A program made the translations under genes and the position numbers. Under the pieces are notes generated by a model, which was given only the letters and a program-made list of their open reading frames with translations, was not told where the DNA came from and searched no databases. A stretch of 64,000 bases of DNA from the NCBI RefSeq assembly GCF_015070875.1, contig NZ_JADDIV010000001.1, positions 589,144-653,143 of the forward strand. Reading direction: 5' to 3'. Position 1 is the first letter of the stretch. Every line of letters starts with the position of its first letter. Positions 7,569 to 16,205 of the stretch are shown here, in pieces. This DNA is from Ramlibacter pallidus (GTDB lineage: Bacteria; Pseudomonadota; Gammaproteobacteria; Burkholderiales; Burkholderiaceae_C).

Positions 7569-8810
7569 ATGAACATGCACCGCCCCTTCCGCGTGGCCGC
7601 CGTCGCGGCCGCCTGCCTCGCCTCCGGCCTCGCATCGGCGCAGGTCAAGATCGCCGTCGTCGAGACCCTGTCCGGCCCGAACGCGGCCTCGGGCCTGATG
7701 TACCGGCAATCGGCGCGCTACGCCGTGGACCGCATCAACGCGGAAGGCGGCTGGAACGGCCAGCCGGTGCAATTGCTGGAGTACGACAACCAGGGCGGGC
7801 CGGCCGGCGCGGCCGACAAGCTGAAGGCGGCCATCGCCGACGGCGTGCACGTCGTGGTGCAGGGCGCCTCGTCCGCGGTGGGCGGCCAGATCACCGAGGA
7901 CGTGCGCAAGCACAACCTGCGCAACCCGGGCAAGGAGATCGTCTACCTGAACGTCGGTGCCGAGGCGCTGGAACTCACCGGCGACAAGTGCCACTTCCAC
8001 CATTTCCGCGTGGCCGGCAATCCGCAGGTGCGCGTGAAGGCGCTGGTGCTGGCGATGAAGCAGGCCAACGCGCTGGGCAACAAGGTCTATTCGATCAACC
8101 AGAACTACTCCTGGGGCCAGGACATGGAGAAGTCCATCGTCGAAAGCGCCGGCCTCGGCGGCTACGAGGTGGTCGAGAAGACGCTGCACGACACCAACAA
8201 GATCCAGGACTTCTCGCCCTACGTCGCCAAGATCGCCGCGACCAAGGCCGAGACGGTGATGACGGGCAACTGGTCCAACGACCTGCTGCTGCTGATGAAG
8301 GCCACCAAGGCCGCCGGCCTGAAGGCGCGCTTCGGCACCACCTTCCTCGACCAGCCGGGCAACATCGCCAACGCCGGCGACCTGGCCGTGGGCCACTTCG
8401 TCGCGCATCCCTTCAACGCCGAAGCCGGCGGCGCCGAGGGCGAGCGCTTCGTCAACGACTACAAGGCGAAGATGGGCCGCGCGCCGGTCGCGACCGATCC
8501 GCAGACGGTGTTCGGCCTCATGATGGTCGGCGACGCGCTCAAGCGCACCCCGGCGCAGGGCGGCGCGCTCAACGTCAACGCCTTCGCCCGCGCCATGGAA
8601 ACCGCGAAGATCCGCACGCCCCTGGGCGAGATCAGCATGCGCGCGGCCGACCACCAGGCGCTGCTGCCGATCGTGGTGTCCACCGTGTCCAAGGACGCCA
8701 GGTACAAGGTGGACGAGACCGACATGGGCTTCAAGCCGGTGAAGGTGTTCAGCGCCGCCGAGGCCGCGGTGCCGCCGCAGGCCAGCTGCAAGATGCAACG
8801 CCCGTCCTGA
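7569..8810 (+). CDS. Branched-chain amino acid-type ABC transporter substrate-binding protein
   Basis: A 413-aa periplasmic binding protein of the LivJ/LivK (Peripla_BP_6) family. Residues 1-24 are a Sec signal peptide with an ASA cleavage site. The mature protein starts QVKIAVVETLSGPNAASGLMYRQSARYAVDRIN, the typical first lobe. Sequence such as NKVYSINQNYSWGQDMEKSIV and MTGNWSNDLLLLMKATK is typical of the branch that binds aromatic or other organic acids rather than amino acids. It is followed 9 bp later by the first permease gene, giving a complete importer (7569-12445). Confidence 0.92.
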   Translation: MNMHRPFRVAAVAAACLASGLASAQVKIAVVETLSGPNAASGLMYRQSARYAVDRINAEGGWNGQPVQLLEYDNQGGPAGAADKLKAAIADGVHVVVQGASSAVGGQITEDVRKHNLRNPGKEIVYLNVGAEALELTGDKCHFHHFRVAGNPQVRVKALVLAMKQANALGNKVYSINQNYSWGQDMEKSIVESAGLGGYEVVEKTLHDTNKIQDFSPYVAKIAATKAETVMTGNWSNDLLLLMKATKAAGLKARFGTTFLDQPGNIANAGDLAVGHFVAHPFNAEAGGAEGERFVNDYKAKMGRAPVATDPQTVFGLMMVGDALKRTPAQGGALNVNAFARAMETAKIRTPLGEISMRAADHQALLPIVVSTVSKDARYKVDETDMGFKPVKVFSAAEAAVPPQASCKMQRPS

Positions 8811-8819
8811 CGCGCGCGC

Positions 8820-9761
8820 ATGGAGACGTTCCTCGTTTCACTGCTGAACGGCGTCATCTACGGGCTGCTGCTGTTCATGGTGTCCGCCGGGCTGACGCTG
8901 ATCTTCGGGATGATGGGCGTCCTCAACTTCGCGCACGCCTCGTTCTACATGCTGGGCGCGTACTTCGCGTATGCGCTGAACCCGGTGCTCGGCTTCTGGG
9001 GCGCGCTGGCGGCGGCGCCGCTGCTGGTGGGCTTCGTCGGCGTGGTGGTGGAGCGCTGGTTCCTGCGCCGGGTGCACCACCATGGCCACGCGCACGAGCT
9101 GCTGCTGACGTTCGGGCTGGCCTTCATCATCGCGGAGGTCATCAAGCTGTTCTTCGGCAACTACCCGGTCGACTACCGCGTGCCGAAGATGCTGGACTTC
9201 GCGGCCTTCCGCATCGGCAGCGCCGACTACCCGTTCTACCGCGTGCTGATGGGCGGCGTCGCGCTGGCGATGTTCGGCCTGATCCACCTGCTGCTCACGC
9301 GCACCCGCGCCGGCATCATCGTGCGCTCCGCCATCTACAAGCCCCGCATGGTCGAGGCGCTGGGCCACAACGTGCCGGTGGTGTTCATGGGCGTGTTCGG
9401 CGTCGGCGCCGCGCTCGCGGGGCTGGCCGGTGCGGTGGCCGGCGCGTTCTACACGACCAGCCCGAACATGGCGCTGGAACTCGGCGTCATGGTGTTCGTG
9501 GTCGTCGTGGTCGGCGGGCTGGGCTCGCTCGGAGGCGCCATGCTGGCCTCGCTGCTGATCGGCGTGATCACCTCCATGGCCGTCGCCGTCGACGCGACGC
9601 TGGCGGACTTCTTCGCGCTGTTCGGCGGCCGCGCCTGGGCCGAAGGCATCGGCGGCCTGCTGTCCCTCAAGGTGTCGAGCCTCGCCGCGACCATCCCCTT
9701 CGCCCTGATGTTGCTGATCCTGCTCGTGCGCCCCAGCGGCCTGCTGGGCGAAAAGGCCTGA
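8820..9761 (+). CDS. Branched-chain-type ABC transporter permease, LivH family
   Basis: A 313-aa membrane protein with about eight hydrophobic segments. The start is METFLVSLLNGVIYGLLLFMVSAGLTLIFGMMGVLNFAHAS, the signature of LivH permeases, and the conserved EAA-like loop region lies near ALGHNVPVVFMGVFGVGAALAG. It forms the inner-membrane channel with the LivM protein encoded 4 bp downstream. Start ATG 8820 directly follows the binding-protein gene. Confidence 0.93.
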   Translation: METFLVSLLNGVIYGLLLFMVSAGLTLIFGMMGVLNFAHASFYMLGAYFAYALNPVLGFWGALAAAPLLVGFVGVVVERWFLRRVHHHGHAHELLLTFGLAFIIAEVIKLFFGNYPVDYRVPKMLDFAAFRIGSADYPFYRVLMGGVALAMFGLIHLLLTRTRAGIIVRSAIYKPRMVEALGHNVPVVFMGVFGVGAALAGLAGAVAGAFYTTSPNMALELGVMVFVVVVVGGLGSLGGAMLASLLIGVITSMAVAVDATLADFFALFGGRAWAEGIGGLLSLKVSSLAATIPFALMLLILLVRPSGLLGEKA

Positions 9762-9765
9762 ACCC

Positions 9766-10986
9766 GTGAACCGACGATCCCTCTCCACGGCCCTCGGGCT
9801 GGGCGTGCTGCTGCTGGTGGCGCTGCCCTTCCTCCTCTCTCAGGGCCTGCTGAACGCGGCGATCCAGATGCTGATCGCCGCCCTCTTCGCCTGCGCGTAC
9901 AACGTGCTGTGCGGCCAGGCCGGCATGCTGTCCTTCGGCCATGCCGCGTACTTCGGGGTCGGCGCGTTCGCGACGATCCACGCCATGAACGCGTTCGCGG
10001 GCACGGGCCTGCTGCCCACGCCGCTGCTGCCACTGGCCGGCGCGGCGGCCGGGCTGGTCATCGGCGCCATCGCGGGCTGGTTCGCGACGCAGCGCACCGG
10101 CACCTACTTCGCGATGATCACGCTGGCGATCGCCGAACTGCTGCACTCGCTGGCGCCGCACCTGAAGTCGCTGTTCGGCGGCGAGGCGGGCGTGTCCGGC
10201 ATGCGGATGCCGTCGCTCGGCGTCACGTTCGGCTCGACGACGCAGGTGTACTACCTGGTGCTCGCCTGGGTGCTCGCCTGCCTCGCGCTGCTGTACTTCT
10301 TCACCCGCACGCCGCTCGGCCGGCTGGCCTTGGGCCTGCGCGAGAACAGCCACCGGCTGGCCTTCCTCGGCTACGACGTGCACAAGCTGGGCGTGATGGT
10401 GTTCGCGATCTCGGCGATGTTCTCCGGCATCGCCGGCGGGCTGCAGGTCCTCAACAACGAGGCCGCCAACTACGTGGTGTTCGATGCGGCGGTCTCGGCC
10501 GCCGTGGTGCTGAACACCTACATCGGCGGCACCAAGGTGTTCCTCGGCCCGGCACTGGGCGCCGCGCTGATGACCTTCTTCGGCTACGCGGTGTCGGACC
10601 TCACCCGTTCCTGGCTGCTGTACCAGGGCGTGCTGTTCGTGCTGGTGATGATGTTCATGCCCGACGGCCTGGCCGGCCTGGCGACGAAGGCCGCCGCATT
10701 GCGGCGCCGGCATGGTGGCGCGGCGCTGCTGCCGGTCCTGCTGGTGGCGTTGGCCGCGGGCGCCGCATGTTCGGCCGGCGTGGCCGGCATCGTGGAGTCG
10801 CTGCACCGCACCTTCTCGCCGGACGGCCGTGCACCCGTGCCGCCGCTCGCCTGGGCCGGCGCCATCGCGCTCTTGGCCGCCGGTGCCGCGCTGGTCTGGA
10901 CGGTCCGCCGGCTGCTCGCGCGCCTGGAAGGCCGCGCCGATCGCCCGGCGGCCGCGCTGCCCGCCGCCGAAGGGGAGCCGGCATGA
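9766..10986 (+). CDS. Branched-chain-type ABC transporter permease, LivM family
   Basis: A 406-aa membrane protein with the LivM core (YNVLCGQAGMLSFGHAAYFGVGAFA, and the ALRENSHRLAFLGYD-like loop as GLRENSHRLAFLGYD). The start is GTG 9766, 4 bp after livH. The protein is longer than usual LivM: after about residue 310 it has two extra hydrophobic segments (LLPVLLVALAAGAACSAGVAG and AWAGAIALLAAGAALVW) joined by a polar loop. Its stop overlaps the ATG of the ATPase gene as ATGA. Confidence 0.92.
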   Translation: MNRRSLSTALGLGVLLLVALPFLLSQGLLNAAIQMLIAALFACAYNVLCGQAGMLSFGHAAYFGVGAFATIHAMNAFAGTGLLPTPLLPLAGAAAGLVIGAIAGWFATQRTGTYFAMITLAIAELLHSLAPHLKSLFGGEAGVSGMRMPSLGVTFGSTTQVYYLVLAWVLACLALLYFFTRTPLGRLALGLRENSHRLAFLGYDVHKLGVMVFAISAMFSGIAGGLQVLNNEAANYVVFDAAVSAAVVLNTYIGGTKVFLGPALGAALMTFFGYAVSDLTRSWLLYQGVLFVLVMMFMPDGLAGLATKAAALRRRHGGAALLPVLLVALAAGAACSAGVAGIVESLHRTFSPDGRAPVPPLAWAGAIALLAAGAALVWTVRRLLARLEGRADRPAAALPAAEGEPA

Positions 10987-11738
10987 CCCAGGGCATCCTT
11001 TCGCTGCGCGGCCTGCGCAAGTCCTTCGGGGACACCGAGATCATCCGCGGCGTCGACCTGGACCTGGTGCCCGGCGAGCGCCATGCGCTGATCGGCCCGA
11101 ACGGCGCCGGCAAGTCGACGGTGTTCCACCTCGTCTCCGGCCACCTGAAGCCCAGTGGCGGCAACGTGGTGTTCGACGGCCGTGACATCACCGGGCAGTC
11201 GCCGCAGGCCATCAACCGGCAGGGGCTGGCGCGGTCCTTCCAGATCACCAACATCTTCCCGAAGCTCACGGTGTTCGAGAACCTGCGCCTCGCGGTGATG
11301 CGGCCCCACGGCCTGCAGTACAACGTCTGGAGCCTGGTCGACCGGCATCCCCGGGCCCGCGAAGGCGCGGAGCGCCTGCTGGAACAGGTGCGGCTGCAGC
11401 ATCGCGCGCAGACGATCGCCGGCGAGATGTCGTACTCGGAGCAGCGCTCGCTGGAGATCGCGATGACGCTCGCCTCCGACCCGAAGGTGATCCTGCTCGA
11501 CGAGCCCATGGCCGGCATGTCGAACGAGGAGACCGCCTACACCGCCGACCTGATCCGCGAAGCCTGCCGTGGCCGCACGCTGCTGATCGTGGAGCACGAC
11601 ATGAAGGTCGTGTTCGCCCTGGGGGACCGCATCAGCGTGCTGGTCTACGGCCAGGTCATCGCCACCGGGACGCCCCAGGAGATCCGCGGCAACGCCGCCG
11701 TGCGCGAGGCCTACCTGGGCGAGGAGGTGGCCGCATGA
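10983..11738 (+). CDS. Branched-chain-type ABC transporter ATPase, LivG family
   Basis: A 251-aa nucleotide-binding subunit. Walker A is GPNGAGKST, the Q-loop is SFQITNIFPKLTVFEN, the ABC signature is degenerate as MSYSEQRSLEIA, Walker B is VILLDEPMAGMS, and the switch is IVEHDMKVVF. The long insertion after the Q-loop is typical of LivG. It overlaps its neighbours on both sides by 4 bp (ATGA), so translation is coupled through livM-livG-livF. Confidence 0.95.
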   Translation: MTQGILSLRGLRKSFGDTEIIRGVDLDLVPGERHALIGPNGAGKSTVFHLVSGHLKPSGGNVVFDGRDITGQSPQAINRQGLARSFQITNIFPKLTVFENLRLAVMRPHGLQYNVWSLVDRHPRAREGAERLLEQVRLQHRAQTIAGEMSYSEQRSLEIAMTLASDPKVILLDEPMAGMSNEETAYTADLIREACRGRTLLIVEHDMKVVFALGDRISVLVYGQVIATGTPQEIRGNAAVREAYLGEEVAA

Positions 11739-12445
11739 GCGCCCTTCTTTCCGTGCGCGACGTGCACGCGCACTATGGCAAGAGCCACATCTTGCACGGG
11801 GTCGACCTGCAGGTGGGCGCCAACGAGGTGGTGAGCCTGCTCGGTCGCAACGGTTCGGGCCGCTCCACCACCATGAAGGCGATCATGGGCCTGGTCCCGC
11901 CCACGCGCGGCAGCATCCGCCTGCGCGAGCGCGAGCTGGCCGGCGCCCGTCCCTACGCCATCTGCCGCGCCGGCATCGCCTACGTGCCGGAGGAGCGCGA
12001 GGTGTTCGCCAACCTCACCGTCGACGAGAACCTGCGCATGGGCGAGCAGCCGGCCGTGGCGGGCGCCACGCAGTGGACGGCGGAGCAGATGTTCGACTAC
12101 TTCCCCCGGCTGAAGGAGCGGCGCAACACGCGCGCCGGCAGCCTGTCGGGCGGCGAGCAGCAGATGCTGACCATCTGCCGCTCCCTGCTGGGCAACCCCC
12201 TGGTGATGCTGGTCGACGAGCCGACCGAGGGTCTGGCGCCCAAGATCGTCGCCGCGGTGGCCGACTGCATCCGCGACATGCACCGGCGCGGCGTCTCCGT
12301 GGTGCTGGTGGAGCAGAAGCTGGCCATTGCGCTCAAGGTTTCCACGCGCGTCTGCGTGATGGGCCACGGCCAGATCGTCTTCGAGGGCACGCCGCAGCAG
12401 CTGGCCGCCGACGAGCAGCTGCAGGCCGAGTGGCTCGCCGTCTGA
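11735..12445 (+). CDS. Branched-chain-type ABC transporter ATPase, LivF family, variant Walker A
   Basis: A 236-aa LivF-type ATPase. The signature LSGGEQQM, Walker B VMLVDEPTEG and switch His region (VLVEQKLAIAL, with Q in the LivF-typical place) are present. The Walker A motif reads GRNGSGRST (37-45): Arg43 stands where almost all ABC ATPases have the phosphate-binding Lys (codon CGC). The rest of the protein is intact, so this is a substitution rather than decay. LivG in the same operon keeps its Lys. Substrate specificity is set by the binding protein, not by this subunit. Confidence 0.93.
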   Translation: MSALLSVRDVHAHYGKSHILHGVDLQVGANEVVSLLGRNGSGRSTTMKAIMGLVPPTRGSIRLRERELAGARPYAICRAGIAYVPEEREVFANLTVDENLRMGEQPAVAGATQWTAEQMFDYFPRLKERRNTRAGSLSGGEQQMLTICRSLLGNPLVMLVDEPTEGLAPKIVAAVADCIRDMHRRGVSVVLVEQKLAIALKVSTRVCVMGHGQIVFEGTPQQLAADEQLQAEWLAV

Positions 12446-12470
12446 AACCGATCCACGAGAAGGAACTCTC

Positions 12471-13412
12471 ATGAGCAAGCCCGCCGACAAGGTGATCATC
12501 AGCTGCGCCGTGACCGGCTCGGTGCACACGCCCGCGATGTCGCCCTACCTGCCGCTGACGCCGGACGACATCGCGCAGCAGGCGATCGAAGCCGCTGAAG
12601 CCGGCGCCGCCATCCTGCACCTGCACGCGCGCGACCCCGCCGACGGCCGGCCCACGCCGGACCCGCGCGTCTTCGACCGCTTCGTGCCGCGCATCCGCGA
12701 CGCGACCGACGCCGTCATCAACATCACCACCGGCGGCAGCACGCGCATGACGCTGGAGGAGCGGCTGGCCTATCCGCTGCGGGCCAGGCCCGAGATGTGC
12801 TCGCTGAACATGGGCTCGATGAACTTCTCCATCCATCCCGCCGCGCGCAAGATCAAGGAGTGGAAGTACGACTGGGAGAAGCCCTACGTCGAGGGCATGG
12901 AGGACCTGATCTTCCGCAACACCTTCCGCGACATCAAGCAGGTGCTGAAGGTGCTGGGCGACGACTGCGGCACGCGCTTCGAGTTCGAGTGCTACGACCT
13001 CGGCCACCTCTACAACCTGGCGCACTTCGTGGACGAAGGCCTGGTGAAGGGGCCGCTGTTCATCCAGTCGATCTTCGGGATCCTCGGCGGCATGGGCCCC
13101 GACCCGGAGAACCTGGTCGTGATGCGCACGACGGCCGACCGGCTGTTCGGCCGCGACAACTACCGCTTCTCCGTGCTCGGCGCCGGGCGCCACCAGATGC
13201 CGCTGCTCACGATGGCCGCCGTCATGGGCGGCAACGTGCGCGTGGGCCTGGAGGACAGCCTCTATCTGGGCAAGGGCCAGCTGGCGAAGTCCTGCGCGGA
13301 GCAGGTGCGCAAGATCCGCCGCATCCTCGAGGAGCTCTCGCTGGAAGTGGCGACACCCGACGAGGCGCGCGCGATGCTGGGCCTCAAGGGCCGCGACGCC
13401 GTGACGATCTGA
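12471..13412 (+). CDS. Beta-keto acid cleavage enzyme (BKACE, DUF849 family)
   Basis: A 313-aa TIM-barrel protein of the family that includes 3-keto-5-aminohexanoate cleavage enzyme (Kce). Family members use a divalent metal and acetyl-CoA to cleave a beta-keto acid into acetoacetate and a new acyl-CoA. The metal-ligand motif HLHARDP has His50 and His52. NITTGGS, FECYDLGHLYNLAHF, FGILGGMGPDPENLV and GAGRHQMPLLTMAAVMGGNVRVGLED are further family blocks. Placed between an importer and SDRs, it suggests a pathway in which a hydroxy acid is taken up, oxidised to a beta-keto acid and cleaved. The natural substrate is not evident. A GAAGGAAC-like ribosome site precedes ATG 12471. Confidence 0.92.
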   Translation: MSKPADKVIISCAVTGSVHTPAMSPYLPLTPDDIAQQAIEAAEAGAAILHLHARDPADGRPTPDPRVFDRFVPRIRDATDAVINITTGGSTRMTLEERLAYPLRARPEMCSLNMGSMNFSIHPAARKIKEWKYDWEKPYVEGMEDLIFRNTFRDIKQVLKVLGDDCGTRFEFECYDLGHLYNLAHFVDEGLVKGPLFIQSIFGILGGMGPDPENLVVMRTTADRLFGRDNYRFSVLGAGRHQMPLLTMAAVMGGNVRVGLEDSLYLGKGQLAKSCAEQVRKIRRILEELSLEVATPDEARAMLGLKGRDAVTI

Positions 13413-13432
13413 ACCAAGGAAGAAAGGGAACC

Positions 13433-14353
13433 ATGAGGAAGTTGTTGCAGGACAGGGTGGCGATCGTCACGGGCGCCGGCGGCGGGCTGGGCCGCGCGCA
13501 CGCGCTGGAACTGGCGCGGCACGGCGCGCGCCTGGTGTTGAACGACCTGGGCGGCGAACAGGAAGGTTCGTCCTTGCAGAAGGTCGCCGAGGAGATCCGG
13601 CGCGCCGGCGGCGAGGCCATCGTCGACGGCGGCGACGTGCGCGACTTCGCGCGGATGCAGGCGATGGCCGGCAAGGCGCTGGCGCGGTGGCAGCGGATCG
13701 ACATCCTGGTGAACAACGCCGGCATCCTGCGCGACAAGTCGTTCGCCAAGATGGACCTGGACGACTTCCGGCTGGTGCTCGACGTCCACGTGATGGGCGC
13801 GGCGAACTGCACGAAAGCGGTGTGGGACACCATGCGCGCGCAGAAGCACGGCCGCATCGTGATGACGACGTCGTCGTCCGGCCTCTACGGCAACTTCGGC
13901 CAGGCCAACTACGGCGCCGCCAAGATGGCGTTGGTCGGGATGATGCAGACGCTGTCGCTGGAAGGCGAGAAGCACGGCATCCGCGTCAACTGCCTGGCAC
14001 CCAGCGCCGCCACCGGCATGACGCAGGGCATCCTGCCCGAGCACGCGCTGGCCGGCCTGCGGCCCGAGAAGGTCAGTCCCGGCCTGGTCGCGCTGGTGGG
14101 CGACGACGCGCCCACGCGAATGATCCTGCTGGCCGGCGCCGGCAGCTACGAGTGCGCGCACGTGACGATGACGCGCGGCATCCATGCCGACGGCGCGGAC
14201 GCGGCCGAGCAGGTTTGCCGCCGACTGGACGAGATCCGCGACCGGCGCGGCGAAAGCGTGCCGGGCTCCGGCTGGGAGCAGTATCAGCTCGAGCTTTCCA
14301 AGGCCGGGCTGGGCATGGACGACGCGCACACACAGGTGCTCGCGCCGGTGTGA
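13433..14353 (+). CDS. SDR of the multifunctional beta-oxidation (HSD17B4-like) type
   Basis: A 306-aa SDR with cofactor loop TGAGGGLG (13-20), ND38 at the end of strand two, NNAG at 94-97 and catalytic Ser148, Tyr160, Lys164. The segments ARHGARLVLNDLGG, NNAGILRDKSFAKM and NYGAAKMALVGM are characteristic of the (3R)-hydroxyacyl-CoA dehydrogenase part of peroxisomal multifunctional enzyme type 2 and its bacterial single-domain relatives. A C-terminal extension of about 60 residues goes beyond a minimal SDR. It follows the BKACE gene by 20 bp with an AGAAAGGGAA ribosome site, so it probably acts on the CoA ester released by BKACE or on a related hydroxyacyl-CoA. Confidence 0.88.
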   Translation: MRKLLQDRVAIVTGAGGGLGRAHALELARHGARLVLNDLGGEQEGSSLQKVAEEIRRAGGEAIVDGGDVRDFARMQAMAGKALARWQRIDILVNNAGILRDKSFAKMDLDDFRLVLDVHVMGAANCTKAVWDTMRAQKHGRIVMTTSSSGLYGNFGQANYGAAKMALVGMMQTLSLEGEKHGIRVNCLAPSAATGMTQGILPEHALAGLRPEKVSPGLVALVGDDAPTRMILLAGAGSYECAHVTMTRGIHADGADAAEQVCRRLDEIRDRRGESVPGSGWEQYQLELSKAGLGMDDAHTQVLAPV

Positions 14354-14395
14354 AAGGGTGACATTGGTGGGCGCCGTGCGCGCCGCGAGACTGGT

Positions 14396-14421
14396 GCCGG
14401 GCCGGCCATGCATGGCCCGGC
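14396..14421. other. GC-rich hairpin before the tannase-like gene
   Basis: An 8-bp perfect stem GCCGGGCC/GGCCCGGC closes a 10-nt loop that itself contains ATGCAT. It lies in the 93-bp gap between the SDR stop and the tannase-like start and has no T run. It could be a weak terminator or mRNA-stabilising structure. A similar CCGGCC-rich hairpin precedes the chemoreceptor gene at about 18019-18037. Confidence 0.35.
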
Positions 14422-14446
14422 GTCGTGAAGAACCACAGGAGACAAC

Positions 14447-16180
14447 ATGCAAGAGACAAACGCTTCCAGGGGCGGCACGCCCTGGATCACCGCCGCGGCC
14501 GCGCTCGCGGCCATCACCGTCGTGGCTTGCGGAGGCGGCGGCAGCGACCCGGTCGCGCAGCCCCCTGCGCCGCCGCCAGCCCCGGTGCAGATGGCCTGCG
14601 CCGACCTCGCCGGCCTGGCCATCCCCGCGGCCGAGATCGCCCTGCCGACGTCCGGCGGCACCGTCACCTCCGCCGTGGTCGTGCCGGCGGCCGGCACCGG
14701 CGCGAACCTCGTGCCGGAACATTGCCTGGTCAACGCCAGCCTCGCGCCGGTCGATCCCGCGGCCACCCCCATCCTGCTGCGCGTCGCGCTGCCCACCACC
14801 TGGAACGGCAAGGCGCTGATGTTCGGCGGCGGCGGCTTCGACGGCACGATCCCCGCCATCACCGGCAACATCTCCAACGGCCCGACCGACCAGCCGCGGC
14901 CCATCGGGCGCGGCTACGCCACCTTCGCCAGCGACTCCGGCCACCAGGCCAACGAGTACGGCTCGCAGGACGGCCGCTGGGGCCTCAACGACGAGGCCGT
15001 CGCCAACTTCGGCGGCGATGCCCTGAAGAAGACGCGCGACGCCTCCATGTTCGTGATCAAGAAGCGCTATGGCACGGCGCCGGTGAAGTCGTACTTCGCC
15101 GGCGGCTCCACCGGCGGCCGCGAAGCGCTGACCTCCATCCAGCGCTGGCCCGCGGACTGGGACGGCGCGATCGCCTGGTACCCGGCGTGGAACGACGCCG
15201 GCGCGCTGCTGGCGGGCTGGAAGCTCACGCGCACGCTGGCCCAGGCCGGCGCCTACCCGAACCAGGCCAAGCGCGGCGTGGTCTACAACGCGGCGCTCGA
15301 AGCCTGCGACGCGCTCGACGGCGTGACGGACGGCCTCATCAGCAACCAGAACGCGTGCAACGCGAGCTTCGATCCGATGACGGCGACCGTCGGGGGACAG
15401 CCGCTGCGTTGCGCGGGCGGCGGCGACACGGGCAACAACTGCCTGTCGGACGTGCAGATCGCGGCGCTCGAGTCCATGAACCGCGACACGGTCTTCAACT
15501 TCCCGCTGGCCAGCGGCGAGACGCGCTACCAGGGCGTCAACGTCTGGGGCGCGGACCTCGGCATGCTCACGCCGGCGGCGGTGCAACCGGTGGTGACCTT
15601 CCTCGCACTGGGCACGACGCAGCCGGCCATGCCGATGCCGCGCACCGCGCCCTACGTCAGCGTGCTGGTCGACCAGTGGATCAAGTACTCGGTGACGCGC
15701 GACGCGAACTTCGATTCGCTGACGCTGGACCCCGAGAACCCGGGGCCCTACGCCGGCCGCATCAGCGACCTCAGCCAGCAGCTGGACACCAAGACCGACA
15801 TCTCCGGCTTCCAGGCGCGCGGCGGCAAGCTGCTGCTGGCGCACGGCACCGCGGACATCCTGGTCAGCACGCGCGCCACACAGGAGTACTACAGGCGGCT
15901 GCAGGCGCAGTTCGGCCAGGCCAAGCTGGACACGTTCGCGCGCTACTACGAGGTGCCCGGGCTCGGGCACGCGATCAGCTCCGTGTTCAACGCCGCCTGG
16001 GATTCGCTGACCACCCTGGAGCAATGGGTGGAGAAGGGCACCGCGCCCGGCCCGCAGGTGACGACCGATACCGTCGGCGTCCCCGGCCGCACCCGCCCGA
16101 TGTGCGACTACCCGAAGTGGCCGCGCTACAACGGCAGCGGCGACGTCAACGCGGCCAGCTCTTTCACCTGCGTGTTCTGA
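14447..16180 (+). CDS. Tannase/feruloyl esterase family lipoprotein
   Basis: A 577-aa secreted esterase. The N-terminus is a lipoprotein signal ending VVAC with Cys28, followed by a Gly/Pro-rich linker. The alpha/beta-hydrolase domain has the nucleophile elbow GGSTGG (Ser about 221). FGGGGFDG forms the oxyanion region, and LLAHGTADILVST and LGHAISS supply the likely Asp and His. Several Cys pairs fit the disulfide-linked catalytic arrangement of the tannase family. Family members hydrolyse ester bonds of aromatic acids such as galloyl or feruloyl esters, but many Comamonadaceae members are uncharacterised. It is followed by a second lipoprotein esterase 25 bp downstream. ATG 14447 has a good GGAGAC ribosome site. 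Confidence 0.88.
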   Translation: MQETNASRGGTPWITAAAALAAITVVACGGGGSDPVAQPPAPPPAPVQMACADLAGLAIPAAEIALPTSGGTVTSAVVVPAAGTGANLVPEHCLVNASLAPVDPAATPILLRVALPTTWNGKALMFGGGGFDGTIPAITGNISNGPTDQPRPIGRGYATFASDSGHQANEYGSQDGRWGLNDEAVANFGGDALKKTRDASMFVIKKRYGTAPVKSYFAGGSTGGREALTSIQRWPADWDGAIAWYPAWNDAGALLAGWKLTRTLAQAGAYPNQAKRGVVYNAALEACDALDGVTDGLISNQNACNASFDPMTATVGGQPLRCAGGGDTGNNCLSDVQIAALESMNRDTVFNFPLASGETRYQGVNVWGADLGMLTPAAVQPVVTFLALGTTQPAMPMPRTAPYVSVLVDQWIKYSVTRDANFDSLTLDPENPGPYAGRISDLSQQLDTKTDISGFQARGGKLLLAHGTADILVSTRATQEYYRRLQAQFGQAKLDTFARYYEVPGLGHAISSVFNAAWDSLTTLEQWVEKGTAPGPQVTTDTVGVPGRTRPMCDYPKWPRYNGSGDVNAASSFTCVF

Positions 16181-16205
16181 GCCGGCACCGGCCAAGGAGG
16201 CGAAC

